DNA of 64,000 bases from contig NZ_BBCP01000008.1 of the NCBI RefSeq assembly GCF_001316105.1, positions 1 to 64,000 on the forward strand, read 5' to 3'. The translations under genes and the position numbers were made by a program. Below the pieces are notes generated by a model. It saw only the letters and a list, made by a program, of their open reading frames with translations, searched no databases and was not told the origin of the DNA. The stretch's first letter is position 1. Each line of letters starts with the position of its first letter. Positions 19,071-28,615 of this stretch are shown in pieces. Source of the DNA: Thermogymnomonas acidicola JCM 13583. Its GTDB lineage: Archaea; Thermoplasmatota; Thermoplasmata; Thermoplasmatales; Thermoplasmataceae.

Positions 19071-21092
19071 TCACAGGGTCTGCTCCAGATTCCTCTCCCT
19101 TATTTCCTCCTTGAGCCTCGAGATGAATTCGGAAAGACCGTAGCTGTTCTGCTGGTCCTTCCTGTTCCTGACCGTCACGCTCCCGGATGACCTCTCCCTC
19201 TCACCGACCACTACAATGTATGCCGGGCGCTTCTGCCGGATCATCCTGATCTTCTTGGCAACAGTCTCTGGAGAGGTGTCCAGCTCAACCCTGATGCCCT
19301 CTCTCGAGAGTGCCCTGGAGACCTCAGCGGCATAGTCATCGTAGGAGTTGCTAACCGGAGTAATGTAGACCTGGATCGGGGGGGACAGCCATGTGGGCAG
19401 CTTGCCTGCAAAGTTCTCAAGCAGGAGCGCCATGAAGCGCTCGTAGCTGCCGTATATGGCCCTGTGTATCATCACCACGCGCTCCTTGCTGCCACCGCTC
19501 CCCACATACGTGAGGTCGAAGTTGATGGGCATGAAGAAGTCGAGCTGCACCGTTGAGAACTGCCAGTACCTCCCCAGGGCATCCTTCACATGCACATCGA
19601 TCTTCGGGCCATAGAATGCAGCCTCTCCCGGATACTCCTTGTACTGGATGTTCAGGGACTCCAGAGCCTTCCTGAGCTGTTCCGTGGCCTCATCCCATGC
19701 CGAGAAGTCAGGCTCTATTTCCCTGGAACCGCATACCGGGCAGGCAAGTTCACCCTGTAGTGAGGCCGCGCGTATTTCAGAGACAGAAGAGCAGGAGTGG
19801 CACCTGTAGGAGAGGAGGTAGTTCTCAGGGTGCTCCCTGTCTATGACGCTCAGGTCAAACTTCATGTCAGTTATGCCGAGTATTTCCCTGAACGTCCTGG
19901 TTATCATCCTGAGTATGGAAATTACCTCTTCCTGTATCTGGTCCTTCCTCAGGAACGCGTGGCCGTCATCTATGGTGAACATCCTGGGCCTGGTGAGGCC
20001 ACCGACCTCGCCTGACTTCTCGTACCTGTAAACAGTGCCCGCCTCACACAGCTTCACAGGCATCTCCCTGAAACTGTACATCCTCCTCTCGAAGATTGTT
20101 ATGTGGCCGGGACAGTTCATTGGCTTAACGCCGTAGCCGTCGCCGTCCTCAAGCTGGAACACGTACATGTTTGGCCTGTACTTGGCGTAGTGCCCGGACT
20201 GCTTCCATATGGTGTCCCTGAATATGTGCGGCGTCGAGACCTCCAGCCAGCCGTTCTCCCTGTTGAGATCCCTCATGTACTGGATGAGCTCGTTCCTTAT
20301 CGCCGCGCCGTATGGGGTGTAGAGTGGGAAGCCTGGGGGGGCCCTCTCGGAATTGAATACGAAAAGGTCCATCTCCTCCCCCCCTATCCTCCTGTGGTCC
20401 CTCCTGAGGGCCTCCTCCCTGTTCTTCAGGTACTGCTTGAGGGACTTCTCATCCGGGAACGCGGTGCCGTAGATCCTTATGAGCCTCTCCCTCGAAGGGT
20501 CACCCAGGTAGTTGGTGCTGGCAACCGAGAGCAGCTTCACATGCTTCAGGTAGCCGGTGCTGGGCACATGCGGTCCCTGGCAGAAGTCCACGAACTCGCC
20601 CTGCCTGTAAACCGTAGACTGGCCGCCCTCCGGCACATTGGCCCTGATCTTGTCCAGCTTAAACCTATTACAGGAAAAGATGCTGAGAAGCTCCTGGCGG
20701 CTGTGCACCTCCCTCACTATAGGAATGTCCCTGGATGCTATCTCGCGCATCCTCTCCTCTATCCTCTCAAGGTCCTGCGAGCTTATCGGATCCATGAATA
20801 TGTCATAGTAAAAGCCATCTTCAGTAACAGGGCCTGCGTTTGGAAGCGCTCCAGGGTACAGTTCAGTGACCGCCTGGGCCAGCAGGTGGGCAGCAGAATG
20901 CCTCAGGATCCTGATGCCCTCCTCACTGTCCTGGGTGACAACCTGTGCCTCAACTTCCCTTTCCGGTGATAGCCTGAGGTCGTAGATCTTTCCCTCAGCC
21001 ATAACTGCCACTGCTCTGCCTTTCACATCCCGTGGTATCTGTTCCATGTAGTTCTTTCCTGGCCTGGCTGTGAAGACAAGGGAATTCGTCAT
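19071..21092 (-). CDS. thrS: threonyl-tRNA synthetase, bacterial-type architecture with an inserted zinc ribbon
   Basis: An intact 673-residue class II synthetase charging tRNA-Thr. It has a degenerate N-terminal region, the bacterial-type editing domain (HSAAHLLAQAV and DFCQGPHVPSTG), and a catalytic domain with MNCPGH, IDDGHAF and VMIHRAIYGS supplying the active-site zinc ligands. The anticodon-binding domain is at the end. Most archaea carry a different editing domain. Between the DLSV strand and the AFYGPKI motif there is an extra CHSC ... CPVC pair (bases 19732-19803), which looks like a zinc ribbon inserted in the catalytic domain. It lies downstream of hutH with a 33-base gap. Confidence 0.95.
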   Translation of the reverse strand: MTNSLVFTARPGKNYMEQIPRDVKGRAVAVMAEGKIYDLRLSPEREVEAQVVTQDSEEGIRILRHSAAHLLAQAVTELYPGALPNAGPVTEDGFYYDIFMDPISSQDLERIEERMREIASRDIPIVREVHSRQELLSIFSCNRFKLDKIRANVPEGGQSTVYRQGEFVDFCQGPHVPSTGYLKHVKLLSVASTNYLGDPSRERLIRIYGTAFPDEKSLKQYLKNREEALRRDHRRIGGEEMDLFVFNSERAPPGFPLYTPYGAAIRNELIQYMRDLNRENGWLEVSTPHIFRDTIWKQSGHYAKYRPNMYVFQLEDGDGYGVKPMNCPGHITIFERRMYSFREMPVKLCEAGTVYRYEKSGEVGGLTRPRMFTIDDGHAFLRKDQIQEEVISILRMITRTFREILGITDMKFDLSVIDREHPENYLLSYRCHSCSSVSEIRAASLQGELACPVCGSREIEPDFSAWDEATEQLRKALESLNIQYKEYPGEAAFYGPKIDVHVKDALGRYWQFSTVQLDFFMPINFDLTYVGSGGSKERVVMIHRAIYGSYERFMALLLENFAGKLPTWLSPPIQVYITPVSNSYDDYAAEVSRALSREGIRVELDTSPETVAKKIRMIRQKRPAYIVVVGERERSSGSVTVRNRKDQQNSYGLSEFISRLKEEIRERNLEQTL

Positions 21093-21125
21093 ATGCGCAG
21101 TGAAATCCTTCAGGTATATAACAGG

Positions 21126-22641
21126 CTACGTTTGCCCGAATTTTACCGGCGAGATCTCCGCTATGGAGGGCAGCAGGGAACGGAGCTTCTCTATGTCCAG
21201 GTATGGTGGCCTGTCCGAATCCAGGGGGGGCGGTATCTCATTCCTTATCAGCCTGTAGGCTTATCCGTCAGGCTTGACGGCTTACCCCCCCTGGAGAACT
21301 CCAGTGCCTGTGCCGCCAGGAGCAGCTCTATGGCCAGGATGTTGCCGAGGTTGTCCACGATCTGCGAGAGCTTGATGGCACCGTTCATGCCCATGCTCAC
21401 ATGATCTTCCTGGTTTGCAGATGTCGGTATGCTCCCGGTGCTCGATGGGTGGCTCAGCACCATGTTCATGTTAGTCAGCGCGGCGGCAACATACTGCGGT
21501 ATCATGTAGCCGGAGTTGAGGCCGTGTTTCTCCACGAGGAATGGAGGGAGGCCACTCAGGTTCGAGTCCACCATTCTGGAGACCCTCCTCTCCACCATTG
21601 AGCCCATGGAGGTGAGCGCTATGGATAGGAAGTCGCAGGCCAGGGCCACAGGCTGGCCGTGGAAGTTCCCTGAGGATATCACCTCCGAACCGTTGAAGAG
21701 TGGGTTGTCAGTTGCAGAGTTCATCTCCCTCTCCACCACCGACCTGACATAGTCCATGGCGTCGAGTGTGGCACCGTATACCTGGGGGGGTATGCACCTC
21801 AGCGTGTAAGCGTCCTGCACCCTCTGTGATGAGTTCATTATCTCGCTGTCCTCAGTCGCACTGTAGATGGCCTCCCCCTATCATCACCTGGCCCGGGTGG
21901 GGGGGCCTGGAGCAACTGCCCATGGAGTGAACGCCTTCCTCGTTGCCCCGAGGGCGTCCAGCGACATGATGGAGGATACGACCGCTGCCTGCATCAGTTC
22001 GTAGGCCCTTGAAAGCTCGTAGGCAAGTATACCTGTTATGCAGGATGTGCCGTTGATGAAAGCCACAGCTTCCTTTGCGCCGAACCGGTACGGCTCAAGG
22101 CCTACGGATCTCAGGACTTCTGATGATCTCACCCTCTTTCCGTCCAAAATGAACTCGCCCTCGCCCATCATGGCGAGGCCAATGTGGGCCAGTGGCGCAA
22201 GGTCACCGCTGGCTCCCACAGACCCAAGAGACGGCACGTAAGGCGTCAGGCCCCCCCTGTTGATCATTTCGCATGTGAGGTCAAGCAGGCTGGATCAACC
22301 GCGGAATAACCCACGGCCAGGGAGTTTGCCCTCACAAGCATGATCGACCTCACATGCTCAGGGCTAAGTGGATTGCCCACACCTGATGAGTGGCTCCTCA
22401 GGAGGTTAGCCTGCAGCTCCGATGCATCCGATGCGCTCACCGTGTCGTTCAGGAGGCTACCGAAACCTGTATTCACACCGTAGACCCTGAGACCCAAGGA
22501 GATGAGGTTCATGAACCTATGCCTGCTGGCACCCAATGAATCCCTCGTATGCCCCCCCGGTATGCGCACCTTAGCCCTGTTCTCAGCCACCACCCTTACC
22601 TTGAATATGTTCAGCGTCCTGCCGTCGATCTCCACATCCAT
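21126..22641 (-). CDS. hutH: histidine ammonia-lyase, three frameshifts
   Basis: The enzyme removes ammonia from histidine to give urocanate. The MIO cofactor motif ASGDLAPLAH sits in GSVGASGDLAPLAHIGL. YGVNTGFGSL and the C-terminal HGQPVALACDFL, NQEDHVSMG and IELLLAAQALEF match the family. Frame changes occur near 22268 (C7), 21885-21905 (C and G runs) and 21285 (C7). The corrected tail reads AYRLIRNEIPPLDSDRPPYL and stops at 21126. The repaired length is about 503 aa, as expected. Other hut genes are not nearby. It probably shares a transcript with thrS. Confidence 0.93.
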
Positions 22642-22689
22642 GCTGGGGGATAAGCTTCGGGAAAACAAAAATTTAGGCAGGTACTCCCA

Positions 22690-23606
22690 TCAGCGGGCCT
22701 TGTTGCCCCCCCTCCATCCCCCCCTTCCATGGCGACCTCCTCTGCCCTCCTCATGGCCCTTTTTCTTCCGAGCACGCCTATGATGGCGGGAACCACGAAG
22801 GCCAGCAAGAACCCCCCCCGATGACACTCACATAGTAAGGTATGGGCAAGTAGAGGTTGAGCAACCCTCCGAGCAGCATGAGCCCGAAAATGGATACCAG
22901 TATCGAAGCTGCCCTGAGACCAGGCTGAGCCTGTAATAGGCCCTCCTCCTGGAGTAGGGCGAATATGTTGTCACAGCCTGTGCAACCGCAGGCCTGGAAT
23001 ACGGGGCGAGCATGCCAAGGCAGACCAGTGCCACATCTGGATTCAGATCTGATGTTGCGCTTATGGAATCCTGAGACCTTTCGACCACCACAGCCTCCAT
23101 ACCCATGCTCATAATAACGAGTCTGTTTTCAGAGCCGTTGACAAAGTGCACGAGTGCCCTTCTGCTCTCCGGCTCGTACACTTGGCCCTCATACACGATT
23201 CGGAGACCGCGCTCCTCGTACCCCCCCACAGGCACGCCTGACCTGAGTATCTCGAACCTCCCGCTGCTGCGCCTCTGCATCTCTATGGTGGTGCTGCCAG
23301 CTGTCACCTTTACCGATCTGGTCCTGATGCCATCGTTCTCCCTCTCGTAGGAACCAACAGGTCCGGGCCCCCCCTGAGAACCTGATTACCCTTCACGGTG
23401 TAGGTCGTCAACTCCAGATGTCCCCCTCATCGCACTTTATTCTGGCAGAGGCTGAGTCCACCTCAGGCACATCCTTAAGTGCATCTGACGTAGGCACAGT
23501 TAGGTTATAAAACTTGTTGCCGTCCGGTCACTGTCGCCAATACCAAAGGGAATCGCCTGGTTGCAATGCCCCCTCCAATGCAGATCGGTGCCCTGAGTTC
23601 ATCCAT
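22690..23606 (-). CDS. unrecognised membrane protein with two C-terminal spans, frameshifted
   Basis: I do not recognise a family. Repairing several small indels gives a coherent protein of about 300 aa from MDELRAPICIGG. A soluble beta-rich region follows (NKFYNLTVPTSDALKDVPEV, VKVTAGSTTIEMQRRSSG, LRIVYEGQVYEPESRRALVH), then two membrane spans (SILVSIFGLMLLGGLLNLYL and a glycine-rich second span GGVLAGFVVPAIIGVLG), and a basic tail. Frames change near 23530, 23420, 23365 and 22920. The start at 23606 is chosen because a box (CTTTTACCATAT on the minus strand) lies about 25 bases upstream. A shorter form starting at GTG 23470 after the box TTTTATAA is possible. Confidence 0.45.
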
Positions 23607-23706
23607 ACTGGGTGCAGGCGCAGGAGGATATGGTAAAAGCACCCCTCACCGTGAGCCGTTTGCGAGAAGGAACAGGAGGAGAGAACATCATCAAGAGAAC
23701 CCACTA

Positions 23707-23781
23707 TGCAGGTGCCGGGATTTGAACCCGGGTCGAAAGCTTGGAAGGCTCTCGTGCTAGACCAGTCTACACTACACCTGC
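23707..23781 (-). tRNA. tRNA-Gly (anticodon TCC)
   Basis: The minus strand folds as a standard cloverleaf: acceptor GCAGGTG (5') with CACCTGC (3'), anticodon stem GAGAGC/GCTTTC around the loop CTTCCAA (anticodon TCC), and T arm CCGGG-TTCAAAT-CCCGG. The discriminator is A, CCA is not encoded and there is no intron. Confidence 0.95.
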
Positions 23782-23818
23782 AGGTAACTGGGAAATGTTG
23801 AGAGTGTATTTTTACTTT

Positions 23819-24489
23819 TCAGAAGGAGAGGTAGAACGTATCGCTCCCTACAATGCCGTTGCTGCCCACTGCGCGCACCGTCACCACGTCTACCTGGCCC
23901 ACAGTTCCAGAGAGGTTAAAGTACACCCAGGGCTGCGTATATGTGCTGCTAACAGTATTCACCTGAGAAGGGTTCCCCCCCTCTATATAGTATGAGACCG
24001 AGACGGAGCTTATGGGCTTTACATAGTACACGTACATCCTTAAGTCTACGCTCTGTGTGTCCACGGAATAGTGGTTGGATGACGTTGCAGTGAGGTTCAC
24101 GAACTTGCCACTCTCCATCTCCTGCAGGGTGCTCACCTGAGGGCCCGATACCAGGTGCAGGGGGGGCGGGTTCAGGAAGATTATCCAGAACACTAGCCAT
24201 GTCAACACGAGCTCGGCGCCCATGAAGAACCTGTGTGAAGCACGCTTCGGGAACCTTATTCCGAGTGAGGTGATGAGCTGCTTCAGGAAGAGTAGGATCA
24301 GGAACATTATGATGATTGACAGGTACCAGTAGCCCTGCAGCATCAGGAAGCCTGAAAGGAAACCAAGGGGTACGCCCAGTATGAACACGACTATGATGGA
24401 TTTGGCGCGTTCCCTCTCATCCCTGAGGAACTGCAGCTCGTCAAACTTCGGTTCCTCAAAGATGGGCGTACTGTCCTTCGGCCTTGCAT
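23819..24489 (-). CDS. membrane protein with extracytoplasmic C-terminal domain
   Basis: The in-frame product begins upstream of the first clear ATG as (M)ARPKDSTPIFEEPKFDELQF and then has three hydrophobic segments (IIVVFILGVPLGFLSGFLML, YLSIIIMFLILLFL, LVLTWLVFWIIFL). About 105 residues follow, rich in Ser, Val and Tyr and ending SDTFYLSF. The predicted ATG at 24487-24489 is one base out of frame, as if ATGGCA had lost a G. Family unknown. Its start is 16 bases after the tpiA stop, so it is probably read from the tpiA transcript. Confidence 0.55.
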
Positions 24490-24505
24490 GGTGGGGGACT
24501 GATTG

Positions 24506-25162
24506 TCAGACGATTAATGAACTTAACGCATCCGGTGGAGAATTTGCTAGAACGACGCCCGAAGCAACGAGTATTCCGGAAGCGCCCAGGTCAATCGATT
24601 TCTCGACATCTCCCCTGCTCTTTATGCCGGCCCCAACCAGGAGGCTCTTCCCTGAGGCCCTGGCTATCTCCACTGCCTGCCTTATTACCTCAGGCCTCGC
24701 GGTGGACACTGAAATGTTCCCGCCGATGAGTTCAGGGGGGGGCTCGTAGGCAATATACCTGCAGTTCAGGGAACTGAACCTGCGAACCTCTTCCGCATCC
24801 CTGGCGCAAAGGACCACGTCGAAAGATAGTGATGCGGCCCTCTGGACAACGGACGCGATCCTCTCGTCTGACACCCTCCTCTCCGAATGGTTCAGCAGCG
24901 TGCCGCTTATGCCGTATTCCATTGCGACGTCCATGGAGACGCTGCCTGTGTATGCGCCAAATCCGCTGGGGGGGTCTATGTCCTGCGCGAAGAACCTGAA
25001 ACCGTCCATGGCATGTGCGTCTGGGAAGTTCACATGGGGTATCGCGAAGACAACGTTTTCCACATGCCTGAACCTGCCCATGGATTCCATGAAACTTCGG
25101 AAACTGCGGCCCACAGCGTTCCTGTAATGCTTGAGGTTTACAATGTAGAGTGTGTCTGCCAT
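24506..25162 (-). CDS. tpiA: triosephosphate isomerase, archaeal short form
   Basis: Interconverts glyceraldehyde 3-phosphate and dihydroxyacetone phosphate. The 218-residue length is typical of the archaeal tetrameric enzyme. Motifs in order: NLKHYRNAVG (catalytic Lys), AQDIDPPSGFGAYTGSVS, NHSERR (catalytic His), YEPPPELIGG (catalytic Glu) and VGAGIKSRGDV (phosphate loop). The third Pro in EPPPEL comes from a C8 run (24735-24742) where five would be expected. A TTTATTTTACC box precedes the ATG by about 27 bases. Confidence 0.95.
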   Translation of the reverse strand: MADTLYIVNLKHYRNAVGRSFRSFMESMGRFRHVENVVFAIPHVNFPDAHAMDGFRFFAQDIDPPSGFGAYTGSVSMDVAMEYGISGTLLNHSERRVSDERIASVVQRAASLSFDVVLCARDAEEVRRFSSLNCRYIAYEPPPELIGGNISVSTARPEVIRQAVEIARASGKSLLVGAGIKSRGDVEKSIDLGASGILVASGVVLANSPPDALSSLIV

Positions 25163-25217
25163 TGCCCTCGATTATCTAAAGGTAAAATAAATTGGTTATT
25201 TCAGTAGACTGATTATT

Positions 25218-25755
25218 TCAGGCCTGGCCTGGCTTTATTAGTATGAGGCCCAGACCGGTGGCCTTGTCCTGGGAGCTTATCAGTATTATCCGCACAACAT
25301 ATGGCGTGTCAGGCTTCATCATCCCGTATGCGCTCTCATTTATGTAGAGCCTGTGTGATACCTTTATGCCTGTGCCGTTGGCGTTGCTGATCGTTATGTA
25401 GTTGTACGGGTACTCGGTCTTATTGAAGTATGTGAGGTTTACCCAGCTGGTGCTGGTGTTGTTCAGTGGGGGATATATCATAAACATAGACCGTTGGTGC
25501 CGTGCTGTTCATGGTGAAGTTGAGCCATATGTACTGCATTCCTGGTAGCACGTAGTAAACCGGAAGCTCAGTGGTGCTGTTTACCTTGTACACCGAATCA
25601 GGCGTGAGTTCAGGGGTTATTGAAAGGACCCCCCCGGATGAGGATATCGATATGCTCGTGGAAGATGACGCTTCCTTGGCAACGGTGTATGTGAGGCCAC
25701 CGAAGATCAGGATTGCCACCACAGCTATGACCACAGATACCTTCGGTGAAATCAT
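25218..25755 (-). CDS. small membrane-anchored extracytoplasmic protein, one frameshift
   Basis: An N-terminal signal anchor (VSVVIAVVAILIFGGLTYTV) is followed by about 150 residues rich in Ser, Thr, Asn and Tyr with several N-X-S/T sites (NSTT, NFT, NST, NNTST, NLT, NKT, NGT). It has no C-terminal span. The frame shifts near 25480 within TATGTTTATGATATATCC. The continuing frame reads MIYPPLNNTSTSWVNLTYFN and ends IKPGQA. It is an unrecognised surface protein, divergently transcribed from the efflux pump that follows, with its own box CTTTATAACATA. Confidence 0.6.
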
Positions 25756-25803
25756 AGGGGGGCAATTTCCTTATGTTATAAAGAATTTTCTTACAATTAA
25801 TTA

Positions 25804-25845
25804 GTAAACGATTTTGTAATTAACTTTTTATATCGGTAAACGATT
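25804..25845 (+). promoter_or_regulatory. promoter with a direct repeat flanking the TATA box, probable operator
   Basis: The TATA-like TTTTTATATC (25825-25834) lies about 26 bases before the pump ATG at 25856. It is bracketed by two exact copies of GTAAACGATT (25804-25813 and 25836-25845), 32 bases apart start to start or about three helical turns. The pump operon ends with a MarR-type regulator, so autoregulation at these repeats is the natural inference. Confidence 0.55.
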
Positions 25846-25855
25846 AGCCCCCCCT

Positions 25856-27637
25856 ATGGTTCAGTACAAGTGGGTGGCGCTGTCAAACACCACGATAGGG
25901 GTGCTGATGGCCTCCATCAATGGAACCATAATGCTGATCTCCTTACCTGCAATATTCAGAGGTATAAATCTTAATCCGTTCCTGCCATCTTCGTTCCAGT
26001 ACCTCCTCTGGATACTCATGGGATACATGGTGGTCACCGCGGTTCTCCTTGTCACCGTTGGGAGGCTCTCCGACATATACGGAAGGGTGAGGCTATTCAA
26101 CTTCGGTTTCCTTATATTCACGATAGGCTCGATACTGCTCTTCCTGACGCCCTCGAAGGGCGATAAGGGTGCCCTCGAGCTGATAGTCTTCAGGATGATA
26201 CAGGCCATTGGCGGCTCGTTTCTGTTCGCCAACTCAGCTGCTATAATCACCGACGCTTTCCCAGCCACAGAGCGCGGGAAGGCCATGGGAATAAACCAGA
26301 TCGCTGGCCTTGCCGGTTCCCTTGTGGGACTGATACTCGGCGGCATCCTCTCGACCATCAACTGGAGGTATGTTTTCCTGGTGAGCGTGCCCGTGGGCAT
26401 CCTGGGCACCGTATGGTCATACCTCAAGCTGAAGGACACCTCCGTGAGGGACAGGAACCAGAAGATCGACTATGCAGGCAACGCTGTCTTCGCCGGGGGG
26501 GGCCTCACGCTCATCCTTATAGGCATAACCTACGGCCTCATGCCGTACAAGGGATCGAGCATGGGCTGGGGGGGCGACCCGATGGTCATAGCGACAATTG
26601 CCGTTGGCGCTGCACTCCTGGTTGCCTTCCCGTTCGTGGAGACACGCGTTGAGCAGCCAATGTTCAACATGAAGCTCTTCCGCTTCAGGCCATTCTCCTT
26701 CGGTGCCTTTGCAGGCCTGCTGCAGTCCATGGGTATGGGCGGTGCCATGTTCATGATAATCATACTGATGCAGGGCATATGGCTCCCGCTCCACGGCTAC
26801 TCCTACTCCTCTGTGCCCTTCTGGGCAGGCATTTACACCCTACCTATGATGGTGGGCTTCGTTGCCCTTGGCCCCGTCAGCGGTGCCCTCTCAGACAGGA
26901 TGGGCGCAAGGCTCCTCACAACACTCGGCATGTCTGTCGCGGCAGCTGCTTTCCTGATACTCACAATATTCCCGTACAACTTCAATTACATCCCGTTCGC
27001 GCTCACCCTCTTCATGATGGGCGCCGGAATGGGCATGTTCGCAGCGCCGAACATAACCGCAGTGATGAACTCGCTCCCGCCGCACTACAGGGGGGGCACA
27101 GGCTCTGGCATGAGGACGACGATGCAGAACACTGGCCAGACCTCAAGCATGGGCATCTTCTTCACCATAGTCCTCGTGACACTGAGCGCGCTCCTGCCCA
27201 CATACTTCAACGCTGGCCTGCAGTCCGCTGGTGCGGCAATCCTGATACCTGTGTTCGACAAGATACCCCCCCCAACCTCTGCCCTCTTCTCTGCGTTCCT
27301 GGGTTACAACCCCCCCGTTGGCACCATCCTCTCGCTACTGCCTTCCAGCTTCTCATCGTACATAAGCCCGGCAACCTATGCGATACTCACAGGCAAGACA
27401 TGGTTCCCACTCACCCTGGCACCCGCATTCATGAAGGCCCTGCACACCTCGTTCTACGCCGGAGCAGGGATACTGGCAGTTGCGGCAGTGCTCTCTGCCC
27501 TCCGCGGAAGGCGCTATGTCTACGGAGAGGAGGAGAGGCCTGGCGCAGAGGGGAAGCCGGTGTCCCAGGGTAAGCCGGGTGCTGTGAGCAGTGTGCTGGC
27601 CGAGAAGGAGAAGACACAGCAGGTGGGAAAGAGATGA
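25856..27637 (+). CDS. DHA2-type (EmrB/QacA) MFS drug efflux transporter
   Basis: An intact 593-residue protein with 14 hydrophobic spans. The motif-A loop [16 protein letters not shown], the motif-C-like span [20 protein letters not shown] and the long hydrophilic C-terminal tail are typical of drug:proton antiporters of the DHA2 family. Several PP and GG pairs ([22 protein letters not shown]) lie on G or C runs and may be inflated. It overlaps the downstream MarR gene by four bases (ATGA), so transporter and regulator form one operon. Confidence 0.85.
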   Translation: MVQYKWVALSNTTIGVLMASINGTIMLISLPAIFRGINLNPFLPSSFQYLLWILMGYMVVTAVLLVTVGRLSDIYGRVRLFNFGFLIFTIGSILLFLTPSKGDKGALELIVFRMIQAIGGSFLFANSAAIITDAFPATERGKAMGINQIAGLAGSLVGLILGGILSTINWRYVFLVSVPVGILGTVWSYLKLKDTSVRDRNQKIDYAGNAVFAGGGLTLILIGITYGLMPYKGSSMGWGGDPMVIATIAVGAALLVAFPFVETRVEQPMFNMKLFRFRPFSFGAFAGLLQSMGMGGAMFMIIILMQGIWLPLHGYSYSSVPFWAGIYTLPMMVGFVALGPVSGALSDRMGARLLTTLGMSVAAAAFLILTIFPYNFNYIPFALTLFMMGAGMGMFAAPNITAVMNSLPPHYRGGTGSGMRTTMQNTGQTSSMGIFFTIVLVTLSALLPTYFNAGLQSAGAAILIPVFDKIPPPTSALFSAFLGYNPPVGTILSLLPSSFSSYISPATYAILTGKTWFPLTLAPAFMKALHTSFYAGAGILAVAAVLSALRGRRYVYGEEERPGAEGKPVSQGKPGAVSSVLAEKEKTQQVGKR

Positions 27638-28068
27638 TCAGGGGGGGCGAGGACGAGCAGCTCATTGACCTCTGGCACACCTTCATACGTGTGTTCACAG
27701 AGGGTAAGAGGAAGATGGAGGAGGCCTTCGCAAGGGCCTCCATAAAGCCCGTGGAGGTCCGGATACTCTACATCCTAAGGGAGGAAAAGGAGTGCTCACT
27801 GAACAGGATAGCGGAGCTCTCCAACATGAGCCCGGCATGGATAACAGACACCATAGACACGCTTGAGGAGAAAGGGCTGATCACGAAGGTCAGGAACAGG
27901 AACGACAGGAGGTTCGTGAACGTCACCCTCACAGAGGAGGGCCAATCGAAGCTCGCTGAGTGTGAGAAGATATACATCCGTTTCCTGCGTGAGGCCCTCG
28001 ACGGGCTCACCGAAGAAGAAATAGATGAGTTCAGGAAAATACTGGAAAAAGTTGAGAGATCCTTCTGA
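27634..28068 (+). CDS. MarR-family transcriptional regulator
   Basis: A 144-residue winged-helix protein. The recognition region [20 protein letters not shown] and the wing [16 protein letters not shown] follow the MarR pattern, flanked by N- and C-terminal dimerisation helices. Co-transcription with the DHA2 pump and the repeats around the pump promoter suggest that it represses the operon and responds to a pump substrate. The frame is intact. Confidence 0.88.
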   Translation: MIRGGEDEQLIDLWHTFIRVFTEGKRKMEEAFARASIKPVEVRILYILREEKECSLNRIAELSNMSPAWITDTIDTLEEKGLITKVRNRNDRRFVNVTLTEEGQSKLAECEKIYIRFLREALDGLTEEEIDEFRKILEKVERSF

Positions 28069-28085
28069 GCCGATGTTGCGGCCCT

Positions 28086-28540
28086 TCATTCTAACCTGGA
28101 GAGGATCTTCTTCATCATCTCCGTGAGGTCCTCAATATCCTTCTTCCTGTCCTTCAGGCTGTCCCCCCCCAGGTCCATGAGAAACTCAAGGTCGCTCCTT
28201 ATCTCAGAGATGACCTCCTCTGGCGAGTTCAGCTTCTTGAAGGGCCCGAAGGAGCCCATTATGGACCTCCTTGCGGCGAGCTCCGCCTGCCCCCCCTTCT
28301 CTGTCAGGGAATACCTCCCGTCACTGTTCTTCTGCAGCAGCCCGTCCTCCACCATAGAGGAGAGCATCGGGTAAATAGACCCAGGGCTCGGCCTCCACCA
28401 GCCCATTGTGGCTGTATCTATGGAGTTTATTATTTCAGCCCCCCCGTTCTTCGGCCCGCTCGATACCATGCTCAGGATCATGGTGCGCAGGCCCCCCCGA
28501 ACATCCCGTGGTGCCTCATTCCCCTCCTCATTCCGTACAT
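28086..28540 (-). CDS. PadR-family transcriptional regulator, N-terminal frameshift
   Basis: The protein has a PadR winged helix (MILSMVSSGPKNGGAEIINS, PSPGSIYPMLSSMVEDGLLQ, GRYSLTEKG) and a C-terminal helical dimerisation arm. The N-terminal frame MYGMRRGMRHHGMFGG is separated from it by a G7 run (28491-28497). It is typical for small PadR proteins to have such a Gly/His/Arg-rich start. Its target is unknown. It lies tail to tail with the MarR gene and head to head with the TPR gene. Length is about 150 aa after repair. Confidence 0.8.
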
Positions 28541-28615
28541 GCTTATCGGATCACGATATCTAAATTCGATATTAACTTTTCCAGTGACCGGGCTCCAGGT
28601 CGCAAATATTTATCC

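Noticed and set aside
21126-22641. a histidine utilisation operon
   Set aside because: Only hutH is present. Its neighbours are thrS and an unrelated membrane protein, so no pathway cluster can be claimed.
27250-27330. lineage-specific Pro or Gly insertions in transporters and enzymes as adaptations to acid or heat
   Set aside because: They coincide with runs of six to eight C or G and share the +3 pattern shown to be false in 23S rRNA.
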